Position numbers and translations under genes: made by a program
Notes under the pieces: generated by a model
Database searches by the model: none
The model's input: the letters and a program-made list of their open reading frames with translations, nothing else
Told to the model about the DNA's origin: nothing
Source: DQWO01 sp964478545
Lineage (GTDB): Bacteria; Desulfobacterota; Anaeroferrophillalia; Anaeroferrophillales; Anaeroferrophillaceae
Direction: 5' to 3'
Length of the DNA stretch: 64,000 bases
NCBI GenBank assembly: GCA_964478545.1
Contig: CAYZIS010000003.1
Location: 1-64,000 of the forward strand
Shown here: in pieces, positions 16,886-26,175 of the stretch
Layout: each line of letters starts with the position of its first letter
Position numbering within the stretch: the first letter of the stretch is position 1

Positions 16886-18771
16886 TGATGCCATTTATTT
16901 CTTCTGATCAATGGGGACCTGTAGGCGTCGACTCGTTGGAACTGACAGCGGACCAAGTGGTTCGGTCTCAAACGAATACCCTTGTTGTTGCAGGACCGGG
17001 AGCAGGGAAAACCGAACTTCTTGCCCAACGTGCGAGTTATCTTCTTGAAACCGGTATTTGTTCAGCACCTTACCGAATTCTTGCTATTTCATTTAAGCGT
17101 GATGCAGCTAACAATCTCAATGATCGTGTTAAAAAGCGTTGTAGTGACCATGCCAGACGTTTTGATTCATTTACCCTTGACGCCTTTGCGAAAAGTTTAG
17201 TTGATCGATTTTTGCCTGCTCTAGAAGAAGAGTGGCGCCCTAAAGTTGGATATGAAGTTTTAGTCAGAAGTCTTCATGTTGATGATATGCGAGGGTGGCT
17301 GGAAGATGCTGGAGTACCTCCTGAACATCGACTGGTTGACCTTGGTGGCCAATCGAAAAACGAAATCAAACAAATTTTTGATGAGATGGCCCATGGTTAT
17401 GAGTTGCCGTATTCCGATACCGAAATCAATCCTTTAATACGCCATTGGGGGGAAAAGTGGTGGCGAGAACAACTTGGCCGACCAGAAGGTAAACCAAGCC
17501 TTTCCTTTGCCATGCTGAATCGTTTGGCTGCATACCTTCTCAGGAAAAACCCTAAATTACTTGCAGTACTCCGGGAAACTTATCGTTTTGTTTTCCTTGA
17601 TGAGTTTCAGGATACAACCGTATCCCAATATGATCTCATTTGTTCGTCCTTTCTTGGTTCTGGTACTATTCTAACTGCAGTTGGGGACAGCAAGCAGCGC
17701 ATAATGCTGTGGGCTGGGGCAATGCCGGATATTTTCAAAACTTATCAAAATGATTTTGCAGCTAAAATCCATTATTTGATGAGTAATTATCGATCTGCTC
17801 CTGAATTGGTGCAGATGCAACATGTGATTGCTCAAACCCTGGAAGCGGGAATACCGGAAGTGGAATCTGTAAATACGGGAACTTTTGGAAGTTGTGTTAT
17901 TTTGGAATTTAGCAATCCAGAGGATGAAGCTGCACACTTGGCCCAATTCATTGAACAAGGAATACGTGTTGATGGCATGAAGCCTCGAGATTTCTGTATC
18001 CTTGTACGTCAACTTACTGGAAATATGATTCCTATTTTGAAAAATGTTCTTTCAGGTAGAGGTATACTACTCCGAGACGAATCCCTGCTTCAAGATCTTC
18101 TTGCCGAACCGGTAATTCATTTTTTGTTGTCAATTCTCAGACTTGCCACAAGACTGCGTGATGCAGAAGCTTGGGAATTGCTTACTCATGATATAGTTTT
18201 GCTCTATGGACTGGATGAGTACGAAGATGCGGTGAAAATTGAGAAAGAATCTCGGCGTCTATTGCAGTATGTTAAAGATTCGCTGAGAAAAGGGAATTCA
18301 ATTGCCAAAATACCTGCGGAACTTGTGGCAATGATTGGTGAAGGTACATTTCGATCAGTGTTTCGGCAATATCGTTCCGGGAAATTTCTGACCAGAGTTA
18401 TAAATGATTTTTCTGCTGTTTTGCAGGCTTCATTTGATATTTATTTGTCTCCATATGATGTGGTTAATGATGTGATTGGTGCTGATGTTGTGCCGGCAAT
18501 GACAATTCACAAAAGTAAAGGATTGGAATTTCATACGGTCATTTTTCTCGGCTTGGAAGACTCCCAATGGTGGGCATTTTCACAACAAGCCGATGAGGAA
18601 AAAAGAAGTTTCTTTGTTGCTTTCAGTCGTGCCAAAGCACGTGTTTTTTTCACTTTTTCAGATATGAGGGATGGTCGTTGGGGGCGAAAATATCAGCAAA
18701 AGACACAGATCGATGATTTGTATTCAATTCTCCAGCAGGCAGGAGTTCAAGTAGAAGACCATAGAATGTAA
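16885..18771 (+). CDS. UvrD/PcrA-like SF1 helicase (GajB-like)
   Basis: A 628-residue superfamily 1A helicase. Motif I is AGPGAGKTE (36-44, Lys42), motif II FLDEFQDTT (Asp239-Glu240), motif III VGDSKQRIMLWAGA, motif V AMTIHKSKGLEFHTVIF and motif VI FFVAFSRAKARVFF. All the motifs needed for ATP-driven 3'-5' translocation are therefore present. GajB in Gabija is a UvrD-like helicase that acts with the OLD nuclease, and the 1-nt overlap with the upstream gene supports that pairing. The start is GTG 16885 or ATG 16888. It is the last gene of the operon. A 19-nt inverted repeat spans its stop codon. Confidence 0.83.
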   Translation: MMPFISSDQWGPVGVDSLELTADQVVRSQTNTLVVAGPGAGKTELLAQRASYLLETGICSAPYRILAISFKRDAANNLNDRVKKRCSDHARRFDSFTLDAFAKSLVDRFLPALEEEWRPKVGYEVLVRSLHVDDMRGWLEDAGVPPEHRLVDLGGQSKNEIKQIFDEMAHGYELPYSDTEINPLIRHWGEKWWREQLGRPEGKPSLSFAMLNRLAAYLLRKNPKLLAVLRETYRFVFLDEFQDTTVSQYDLICSSFLGSGTILTAVGDSKQRIMLWAGAMPDIFKTYQNDFAAKIHYLMSNYRSAPELVQMQHVIAQTLEAGIPEVESVNTGTFGSCVILEFSNPEDEAAHLAQFIEQGIRVDGMKPRDFCILVRQLTGNMIPILKNVLSGRGILLRDESLLQDLLAEPVIHFLLSILRLATRLRDAEAWELLTHDIVLLYGLDEYEDAVKIEKESRRLLQYVKDSLRKGNSIAKIPAELVAMIGEGTFRSVFRQYRSGKFLTRVINDFSAVLQASFDIYLSPYDVVNDVIGADVVPAMTIHKSKGLEFHTVIFLGLEDSQWWAFSQQADEEKRSFFVAFSRAKARVFFTFSDMRDGRWGRKYQQKTQIDDLYSILQQAGVQVEDHRM

Positions 18772-18779
18772 CATTCTAT
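18761..18779. terminator. AT-rich hairpin at the end of the defence operon
   Basis: ATAGAATG and CATTCTAT form a perfect 8-bp stem with a 3-nt loop across the helicase stop codon. It is followed by TTGAAAAG, not a T-run. The fold is weak for an intrinsic terminator but is the only candidate at the operon end. Confidence 0.3.
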
Positions 18780-18819
18780 TTGAAAAGTAGTATTCTTTAG
18801 TATGTAAATCTGAACAAAT

Positions 18820-18978
18820 GAACTTTCCGGTGATGATCTGATTGCCATGGGTCTGCAACCCGAGCCGGAATTCAAAATCATTCTCAATTGTCTTAAGGAT
18901 GCCAAACTGAATGAAAATGCCAAAGATCGGAATGATGAACTCAGGCTGGTAAAGAAATGGATAAAGGAGAAAAAATGA
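18820..18978 (+). pseudogene. 3' fragment of the tRNA nucleotidyltransferase gene
   Basis: An in-frame run of 52 codons plus stop beginning ELSGDDLIAMGL and ending KKWIKEKK. It corresponds to the last 52 residues of the enzyme encoded at 1839-4493, with about 80 percent nucleotide identity and no indels. It has no start codon or 5' part of its own. Its reading frame and ATGA coupling to the following NUDIX copy are intact, so it was recently part of a complete gene or came from a related donor strain. Confidence 0.85.
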
Positions 18979-19405
18979 AATCAGGAATCATGAAATGCCC
19001 TCAATGCGGATATTCGCTGCCGGTTTACCATAATCCGGTGCCAACCGTTGATATTATCATTCGTTACCATGAAGGCATCGTGTTGATCAAGCGACGCAAT
19101 CCTCCCCATGGCTGGGCAATTCCCGGAGGTTTTGTTGATTATGGGGAATCTCTTGAAACCGCTGCCATTCGCGAGGCTCTGGAAGAAACCTTGCTCACCG
19201 TCACCCTGAAAGGCCAGTTTCATACCTATTCCGATCCGGACCGCGACCCCCGACAGCATACCATCAGCACGGTTTTCATCGCTGACGGTCAGGGGGTGCT
19301 ACAGGCCGGAGATGACGCCGCTGAAGCCGGGATTTTTACCCAAAATAATCTGCCATCCCCCATCGCCTTCGATCATGGGAACATTCTGGCCGATTATTTC
19401 AGTAA
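18820..19405 (+). repeat. Right direct repeat flanking the defence island
   Basis: The counterpart of 4335-4920 at constant offset. The first part is diverged, and 19018-19405 is identical to the left copy. Divergence resumes abruptly at 19406, where left and right NUDIX genes end differently. Confidence 0.9.
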
Positions 19406-19418
19406 TCACTGGGCATAG
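18975..19418 (+). CDS. NUDIX hydrolase, copy 2
   Basis: A near-identical duplicate of the NUDIX protein at 4490-4936, with the full NUDIX box intact. It starts MKSGIMKCPQ instead of MSSGILKCPQ and ends SNHWA instead of SKHWSK. I start it at 18975, where ATGA overlaps the stop of the fragmentary upstream gene and AAAGGAGA lies just before; ATG 18957 is an in-frame alternative. It is followed by the convergent aminotransferase gene, which is probably the ancestral right-hand neighbour of this locus. Two intact copies suggest that the duplication is recent or kept homogeneous. Confidence 0.85.
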   Translation: MKSGIMKCPQCGYSLPVYHNPVPTVDIIIRYHEGIVLIKRRNPPHGWAIPGGFVDYGESLETAAIREALEETLLTVTLKGQFHTYSDPDRDPRQHTISTVFIADGQGVLQAGDDAAEAGIFTQNNLPSPIAFDHGNILADYFSNHWA

Positions 19419-19429
19419 CATGTTGCTTA

Positions 19430-20626
<1,197 letters not shown>

Positions 20627-20644
20627 GATGTGTTCTCCTTTTTT

Positions 20645-20770
20645 TTAGTAACTCAACTTTCTGACTTGTGTTACCAGAATATATTATCAGGGTGTTCGGG
20701 TTTGGCTCATAGCCGTGTCTGCCGGCAGGCAGGGCTGTTTTTTTCATAACTCAGAAAGTTGAGTTAGTAA
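20645..20770. mobile_element. Family A repeat, copy A3, with 7-bp target duplication
   Basis: The element spans 20652-20763. Its ends are the perfect 13-bp inverted repeats CTCAACTTTCTGA and TCAGAAAGTTGAG. TTAGTAA lies immediately outside both ends (20645-20651 and 20764-20770), a clean 7-bp target site duplication. The interior carries a half core (GTGTTCGGG to GCCGGCAGGCAGGGC). It encodes nothing, so it would have to move using a transposase supplied elsewhere. Confidence 0.82.
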
Positions 20771-20873
20771 CAAATTATATATTCTATAGCACGCTCTGAA
20801 AAATTGATGCAATGGTAATTTAATAGTACTGACTGCTCTTACATCTTTATTAAATGATTTTGGAGGTCTTCAA

Positions 20874-21599
20874 ATGATTGTCACCGATATAACCATGACT
20901 GAATTTTCAGCTGGGTTGGGGGAAACTCGAACGGTATGTATTCCGTTTGGTTCCACTGAGGAACATGGATTTCATCTGCCCCTGGATACCGATACTATCC
21001 AGGTGTATGAGGTTCTTAAAATGGTGGCGGAAAAATTACCGGTATTTATTGCTCCACCTGTACATTATGGGGTTTGCCGCAGTACGTCCAATCATCCCGG
21101 AACCATCGGCATCCGATCACAGACTCTGCGGGCTCTGGCCAGGGATATAGTCGAGTCCCTGTATCGCCAGGGATTGCGTCATTTTATCCTCATATCCGGG
21201 CATGCCGGAAGAACTCACATGAATGCCCTGCTGGAAGCCGGGGAAGAGTTGCTGCAGGAATACGAGGATATGAAAATGGCGATTATCTGCGAATATGAGC
21301 TGGCCCGGAAGGTGAGCCGGGAATTTGTGGAAACTAATGATGATTCCCATGCCGGGGAGATAGAAACATCCCGTCTGCTCTACTTGCAGCCGGAACTGGT
21401 CCAGGGAAGCAGCCCGGAAGAATATCCTGATTTTCCCCGCTTTATCCTGGTACGTAATAAGCAGGCTTACTGGCAACATGGTGTCTGGGGTGATCCCAAT
21501 AAGGCAAGCCGGGAAAAAGGGGAGAAATACTGCCAACTGGTCACCGATGAGCTGGTGGATTTTGTCAGGAAATTTGAATCTTTTACGGAGCGTACTTGA
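20874..21599 (+). CDS. Creatininase-family metal-dependent amidohydrolase
   Basis: A 241-residue protein of the creatininase/MftE fold. Metal-binding motifs are GSTEEHGFHLPLDTD (26-40, with Glu29, His31 and Asp40 in the expected spacing), SGHAGRTHMNAL and DSHAGEIETS. Family members include creatinine amidohydrolase, the mycofactocin protease MftE and riboflavin-pathway formamide hydrolases. No mycofactocin or purine genes lie nearby, so the substrate is unknown. TGGAGG stands 7 nt before the ATG. The stop overlaps the tatD start by one base (TGATG), indicating a two-gene unit. Confidence 0.82.
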   Translation: MIVTDITMTEFSAGLGETRTVCIPFGSTEEHGFHLPLDTDTIQVYEVLKMVAEKLPVFIAPPVHYGVCRSTSNHPGTIGIRSQTLRALARDIVESLYRQGLRHFILISGHAGRTHMNALLEAGEELLQEYEDMKMAIICEYELARKVSREFVETNDDSHAGEIETSRLLYLQPELVQGSSPEEYPDFPRFILVRNKQAYWQHGVWGDPNKASREKGEKYCQLVTDELVDFVRKFESFTERT

Positions 21600-22372
21600 T
21601 GAATCTCTTTGACAGTCACAGCCATGTTAACATGGAGAGTTTTGCTACCGATCTGGATGAGGTTCTGGAACGGGCTTTTGCTGCCGGGATGACCGGTATT
21701 GTTGCCATTGGCACCGATGTTTCAGATTCAATCAGAGGAGTGGAAATTGCCGAGCAGTGGCCGCATGTATATGCAACTGTCGGCATCCATCCCCACGAAG
21801 TCAAAAATGCCACAGAGCAAAGCTATCAAATTTTGAAGGCGCTGGCAGACAATAAGAAGGTGGTGGCCTACGGAGAAATAGGGCTTGATTTTTATCGCAA
21901 CCATTCCCCCCATGACGTGCAGGTGAAGGAATTTTCTCGCCAGTTGAGGCTGGCAGCCGAGCTGCAGTTGCCGATAGTCATTCATGATCGTGAAGCACAT
22001 CAGGAAGTTCTGGAAGTTATCAAGGCGGAAGAGGGCTACCGCAACGGCGGCATTATTCATTGTTTTTCCGGTGATTATAAGCTGGCTGCGACCTACGTCG
22101 ATCTTGGTTTTATGATTTCCATTCCTGGGACCATTACCTTTCGCAATAATCAGTTGCAGGCCGAGGTGGTTAAACATCTTTCGTTGGATGATCTGTTGAT
22201 CGAGACCGACTGCCCCTATCTGACTCCTGTTCCCTACCGGGGGAAGCGCAACGAACCATTGTACGTGCAATATGTAGCCGAGGCAATTGGGAAAATTAAA
22301 GGGATATCAGCTGAAGTAGTGGCGGAAAAAACCGGCAGTAATGCCAGGCGGGTGTTTGGGATTAAGAATTGA
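21599..22372 (+). CDS. tatD: TatD-family metal-dependent DNase
   Basis: A 257-residue TIM-barrel hydrolase. The family metal ligands are present: HSH at residues 7-9, the Glu of YGEIGLDF, HDREAHQ, HCFSG and the Asp of ETDCPYLTPVPYRGKRN. TatD/YcfH proteins have 3'-5' exonuclease activity on DNA and RNA and help repair oxidative damage. The start at ATG 21599 overlaps the upstream stop; a TTG three bases earlier is possible but less likely. The length is standard for the family. The coupled creatininase-like gene gives no obvious functional hint. Confidence 0.88.
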   Translation: MNLFDSHSHVNMESFATDLDEVLERAFAAGMTGIVAIGTDVSDSIRGVEIAEQWPHVYATVGIHPHEVKNATEQSYQILKALADNKKVVAYGEIGLDFYRNHSPHDVQVKEFSRQLRLAAELQLPIVIHDREAHQEVLEVIKAEEGYRNGGIIHCFSGDYKLAATYVDLGFMISIPGTITFRNNQLQAEVVKHLSLDDLLIETDCPYLTPVPYRGKRNEPLYVQYVAEAIGKIKGISAEVVAEKTGSNARRVFGIKN

Positions 22373-22394
22373 TGGAACAGTTTCTGGATGGAAG

Positions 22395-23369
22395 CTATTT
22401 TGAAATCGGCAGATCTGTTTCGGTAAATATGGCATTTTTGCCATCATTTTTGGCCATATAGAGTGCATCATCTGCTCGTTTGATCAGGTCATCAACCGTA
22501 TCACCGGGAGTACACTGAGAGATGCCGATACTGACGGTTACTTTGATCTTGACCTCACCCTTTTTATCCTCAAAAATCTTTTTCCCCAACATGTGGCGCA
22601 TTTTTTCAGCCACCTGTTTGGCTTTTTCTATCTTAGTTGAAGGCAGGATGGCAATGAATTCTTCACCGCCAAAACGGGAAATAAAATCAGAGGTACGCAG
22701 GTTACCCTCGAGAAAACGGGCCAGGTTCTTCAAGATGGCATCGCCAACTTGATGACCATAGGTATCGTTGACTTGTTTAAAATCATCAATATCAAAAATT
22801 ATCAGGCTGAAATTTTCCTTATAGCGTTCAACCCGCGAATGTTCTTCCACCAGGCGACTGAAAAGCGCTCGACGATTGTAGAGGCCGGTCAATTCATCGA
22901 TGGTTGCCAGATCAGTAATTTGAGCCAGCTGTGATTGCAGCATATTGACATTTTGTTGAGCCTGGGTTAATTTGTGCTGCAGAGAAACGTTGCTTTCCTG
23001 AACCTTTCCAATCTCATCACTGATTACTTGTTTCAATTCAACCAGGTCAACGATCTTTTCCATGCCTTTCAGTTTTTGTTCGTGATCTTTCAGATTTTGA
23101 TCATGGGATTTGGTCGAGCGATCCAGGCCATTAATGACCTCCACCACCGCGTCGACAATTTCTATGGTGCATTCCTGCTGTTGTTTCAGCTCCCGTTTTC
23201 CGTGGCCGTCCTTAGAGTCAATAAGCTCTTTGATTTCCTGGTCAACCTCATCGAGAAAAACATAAAAATATTTACTGTAGAGATCAGGCAGTAAAGGAGT
23301 GTGATGAGCAACCATATGATTGAGGGTCTTTTTGGCTATTCTTGCCACTGAAATGTAAAACTGCTCCAT
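22395..23369 (-). CDS. Diguanylate cyclase (GGDEF domain)
   Basis: A 324-residue protein predicted to make cyclic di-GMP from two GTP. The GGDEF domain occupies about 155-318, with LATIDELTGLYNRRAL, FDIDDFKQVNDTYGH, the active-site loop RFGGEEF and VSIGI. RTSD sits five residues before GGEEF, the inhibitory I-site that gives product feedback. The N-terminal 150 residues are helical with a coiled-coil segment near 80-150 and no recognisable sensor domain or membrane segment, so it is probably cytoplasmic. It is divergent from pilT, whose pilus retraction function is often under c-di-GMP influence. That link is contextual only. Confidence 0.9.
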   Translation of the reverse strand: MEQFYISVARIAKKTLNHMVAHHTPLLPDLYSKYFYVFLDEVDQEIKELIDSKDGHGKRELKQQQECTIEIVDAVVEVINGLDRSTKSHDQNLKDHEQKLKGMEKIVDLVELKQVISDEIGKVQESNVSLQHKLTQAQQNVNMLQSQLAQITDLATIDELTGLYNRRALFSRLVEEHSRVERYKENFSLIIFDIDDFKQVNDTYGHQVGDAILKNLARFLEGNLRTSDFISRFGGEEFIAILPSTKIEKAKQVAEKMRHMLGKKIFEDKKGEVKIKVTVSIGISQCTPGDTVDDLIKRADDALYMAKNDGKNAIFTETDLPISK

Positions 23370-23558
23370 AGCGCTGGCCTTATATCTGAAATATTAAGGA
23401 TTTTATAATTCCATGAGTTAAATAGTTCACTATAACTAATTTCGGCATGATATTAAAAAAATTGAATTTTTTTTTCTCCTTTGTTATATTTTTTAAAAGG
23501 GTATGCTCTGGCTTAAGCTGATAGTATCTGTATCTGGCATGCCAATAATGGAGATAAA
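23370..23558. promoter_or_regulatory. Divergent regulatory gap between cyclase and pilT
   Basis: This 189-nt gap must hold promoters for both genes. It contains a perfect A/T palindrome (AAAAAAATT-G-AATTTTTTT at 23455-23473). I could not place convincing -35/-10 pairs. A GGAG lies before the pilT ATG. Confidence 0.35.
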
Positions 23559-24608
23559 ATGGCAAAAATCGATGCACTCCTTAAAATAATGATCGAATAT
23601 CATGCTTCCGATTTGCATGTTACTTCCGGTTCACCGCCTTTATTGAGAATTGATGGGGAGCTGGAAAAAGTCGTCTATCATGAGTTGTCTGAAGAAGAAG
23701 TCAAGCTGCTGGTCTATGAGATCCTTTCACAACAGAGTATTGATCAACTGGAAAATCAATCTGATATAGACTTTGCCTATGAGATTGCCGGTATTGCCCG
23801 TTTTCGTGGCAACGCCTATTTTAAGCATGGTGGAGTAGGGGCGGCGTTCCGCCTGATTCCTCATGATATCAAAACGTTTAATGAACTTGGTCTGCCACCG
23901 GTTATCAGGGATCTTTCCCGACAGAAGAAGGGACTTGTTATTGTTACCGGCCCTACGGGTAGTGGCAAGTCTACCACCCTGGCGGCGATGATAGACCTGC
24001 TCAACAAGGAACGTAAAGCCCACATCATTACTCTTGAGGATCCGCTCGAATTTATTCATGAAAATCAAACCTGTCTGATCATGCAGCGCCAGGTTGGGGT
24101 TCATGTCACAAGTTTTGCTTCCGGGTTAAAAGCATCACTGCGTGAAGATCCCGATATTATCATGGTTGGTGAAATGCGTGATCTTGAAACCATTGCCATG
24201 GCGATTACGGCGGCGGAAACCGGCCTGCTGGTTTTCGGTACCCTCCATACCAGCAGTGCCGCTAAAACAGTTGACCGCATTATCGATATCTTTCCCAAAG
24301 ACCAGCAGGATCAGATTCGTACTATGCTCAGTGAATCATTGAAGGGGGTTATTGCCCAGCAATTACTCAAACGGGCTGATGGTGAGGGACGGGTGGCAGT
24401 GCTCGAGATTCTGGTGGTTAACCAGGCGATTTCCAACCTGATCCGGGAAGGAAAAACTTACCAGATTGCTTCAATTTTACAGACCGGGAAAAAAATCGGG
24501 ATGCAAACCATTGACCAACATTTGACGGAGCTGGTGAATAACGGTGACATTACCAGTAAAGAAGCCTATGCTTATGCCAATGATAAAGCTGTTTTTACCA
24601 AAGATTGA
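23559..24608 (+). CDS. pilT: Twitching motility ATPase PilT
   Basis: A 349-residue hexameric ATPase that retracts type IV pili. Visible features are the N-terminal PAS-like domain starting HASDLHVTSGSPPLLRIDG, Walker A GPTGSGKST (131-139, Lys137), the Asp box LEDPLEF, Walker B VGEMRD, the His box GTLHTSS, and the C-terminal AISNLIREGK, close to the AIRNLIRE motif needed for retraction. The length is typical for PilT. The gene appears monocistronic, bounded downstream by a family B repeat. No pilin or PilB gene is in the window, as is common for pilT loci. Confidence 0.92.
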   Translation: MAKIDALLKIMIEYHASDLHVTSGSPPLLRIDGELEKVVYHELSEEEVKLLVYEILSQQSIDQLENQSDIDFAYEIAGIARFRGNAYFKHGGVGAAFRLIPHDIKTFNELGLPPVIRDLSRQKKGLVIVTGPTGSGKSTTLAAMIDLLNKERKAHIITLEDPLEFIHENQTCLIMQRQVGVHVTSFASGLKASLREDPDIIMVGEMRDLETIAMAITAAETGLLVFGTLHTSSAAKTVDRIIDIFPKDQQDQIRTMLSESLKGVIAQQLLKRADGEGRVAVLEILVVNQAISNLIREGKTYQIASILQTGKKIGMQTIDQHLTELVNNGDITSKEAYAYANDKAVFTKD

Positions 24609-24613
24609 GCGTT

Positions 24614-24779
24614 CCTGAATTGAGCGGTTAGCTTTTAGCCGTTAGCTATTAGTTAAATGATTACAATATGTTTCCTATTTCAAGCTGTCACTTATTAGGA
24701 TTTATTGCTGATGAACATAATGCCTTGATTTTTTTTAAGCTACATGCTGAGATCTAACAGTTAATTGCCTAACTTAGGT
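24614..24779. mobile_element. Family B interspersed repeat, copy B1
   Basis: The reverse complement of 45751-45909 over its full length, with moderate divergence. Ends: CCTGAATTGAGCGGTTAGC on the left and GCCTAACTTAGGT on the right, an imperfect inverted pair. The centre shares a segment around AATGCCTTGATTTTTT with B2. There is no coding potential. It fills most of the pilT to histidine kinase gap. Confidence 0.75.
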
Positions 24780-24887
24780 TCCCCTGAAACGGGATATCTA
24801 TTGATCACCGATAGAAATAATAAACCATTTCTTCCTGGTCTTTTTTGAAAGGATTGAACTTTTCTTTTTGCCAAAAGGAATATACTG

Positions 24888-26138
24888 ATGACCAGCCAAA
24901 GGAAAAAGCAATCGAGAATCCATGTGGTCCTGATCGAAGACAGTGCCATCACCGCTGCAATTATTACCAGTAAACTTGCTGAAATTAAGGCATACCGGCT
25001 TTCCCACTTCCTTAGTGGAGAAGAATTCTTTGCCCGTTTCAATTTCCGCACCACCCCTGATATTTTCCTGATTGACAGTATTTTCTACGATACTCTGGGG
25101 CACCAGCTTACCAGTGGTGTCGATATTGTCACCCGGTTAAAAACTATTAACAGATACAAAAATATACCGGTTATCATGTTGTCAACCGTTGGAGATGGAG
25201 ATGATCCAACCTTTAAACAGACGGTTAAAAGTTTTTACTATCAGCAAAAAATCAGTGGTCTGACGGCTGGCGCTGATGATGTGATCTATAAACCCCATGG
25301 CATTGATCTTGAGTCTGATCCTTCATCCTTCCCTATTAATGAGCTGCTTCACAAAGTCAGGATTTTGACTCAAAGACGTCTTTTGCAACTGGAACTTCGC
25401 CAGAAAAATCATCAACTTCGTCGGAAAAATCGTGAACTGGCAAAACTGAACCATAATTATATCAATGTGTTAAGCTTTGTATCCCATGAATTCAGGAATT
25501 CCCTGATGGTTATTGGAGGCTTTCTCAGGCGTTTGTCGAGAAAAGTTAAAGGAGAAGCTGAGCAGCGTGACCTGGATAGTATTATTTCCAATTGTGAATT
25601 TATGGAGGATATGATTGACCGCTACCTTATCCTTTCACGTATTGAAATGGGTCGATTACAGCTAAATGTGACTGAAATTAATGATTTCTTTCCAGCAATT
25701 ATTGAACCTGTTTTAAAACGTCTGGGGAAAAAACATTTGATTGAGCGAATCGAATATGGTGGCCCTTTTAAATTAACAGAAATCCAGCTGAATGCTGATC
25801 GATATCTCCTGCAGATAGTGTTCAGTAATCTTTTTAACAATGCGATAAAATACGGCAGCTCAGAGAGTAAAATAATTTATGGAGTGGAAGCCCAGGCAAA
25901 GGGTTTGCGTTTTCATGTGTGGAACGAAGGCCCGGGTATTGCTGAAGATAAAATAAACCAGGTTTTTCGCAAATTTCAGCGGTTGAAAGATAAAAATATT
26001 CCTGAACAGAAGGGTATTGGCCTGGGGTTGTATAATGTAAAAGAAATTATTGAGCTGCACGGTGGCAAAATCTGGGTTGAAAGTGACTACGGAAAGTGGG
26101 TTGATTTCATCTTCTGGCTGCCGGAATTGTCTGTTTGA
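24888..26138 (+). CDS. Receiver-histidine kinase hybrid
   Basis: A 416-residue signalling protein with the receiver first. The receiver (about 12-160) has VVLIEDSA, phospho-acceptor Asp63 in FLIDSIF, and Lys135 in IYKPHG; an insertion near 100-125 makes it longer than usual. A coiled-coil linker (165-190) leads to the HisKA domain with His200 in SFVSHEFRNSLMVIGG. The HATPase domain has NLFNNAIKYG, GPGI and GIGLGLYNVKEII. No membrane segment or sensor is present, so it probably receives phosphate or input from another protein and relays it. This order is common in soluble phosphorelay kinases of deltaproteobacteria. No dedicated response regulator is adjacent. Confidence 0.85.
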   Translation: MTSQRKKQSRIHVVLIEDSAITAAIITSKLAEIKAYRLSHFLSGEEFFARFNFRTTPDIFLIDSIFYDTLGHQLTSGVDIVTRLKTINRYKNIPVIMLSTVGDGDDPTFKQTVKSFYYQQKISGLTAGADDVIYKPHGIDLESDPSSFPINELLHKVRILTQRRLLQLELRQKNHQLRRKNRELAKLNHNYINVLSFVSHEFRNSLMVIGGFLRRLSRKVKGEAEQRDLDSIISNCEFMEDMIDRYLILSRIEMGRLQLNVTEINDFFPAIIEPVLKRLGKKHLIERIEYGGPFKLTEIQLNADRYLLQIVFSNLFNNAIKYGSSESKIIYGVEAQAKGLRFHVWNEGPGIAEDKINQVFRKFQRLKDKNIPEQKGIGLGLYNVKEIIELHGGKIWVESDYGKWVDFIFWLPELSV

Positions 26139-26175
26139 TTATTTTCTTAAATCTTTATTGAAAAGGAGGTTATTT

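Larger units (their letters stand above)
4937..18819 (+). other. Defence island between direct repeats
   Basis: About 13.9 kb holding six co-directional genes with no intergenic space larger than 22 nt. The DNA, especially 4960-8360, is visibly richer in A and T than the flanking core genes. The island is bounded by the duplicated tRNA nucleotidyltransferase tail plus NUDIX gene. No integrase or transposase is present inside it. I found no promoter I would trust upstream of 4959, so transcription may read in from the NUDIX gene. Confidence 0.75.

Noticed and set aside
4959..18771. Calling the island complete DISARM or BREX
   Set aside because: DrmA, DrmB, PglZ and BrxC-like proteins are absent; only helicase and methylase components resemble those systems.
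21728..22270. 180-residue minus-strand open frame opposite tatD
   Set aside because: Lies wholly within the tatD gene on the other strand; composition is that of a shadow frame.
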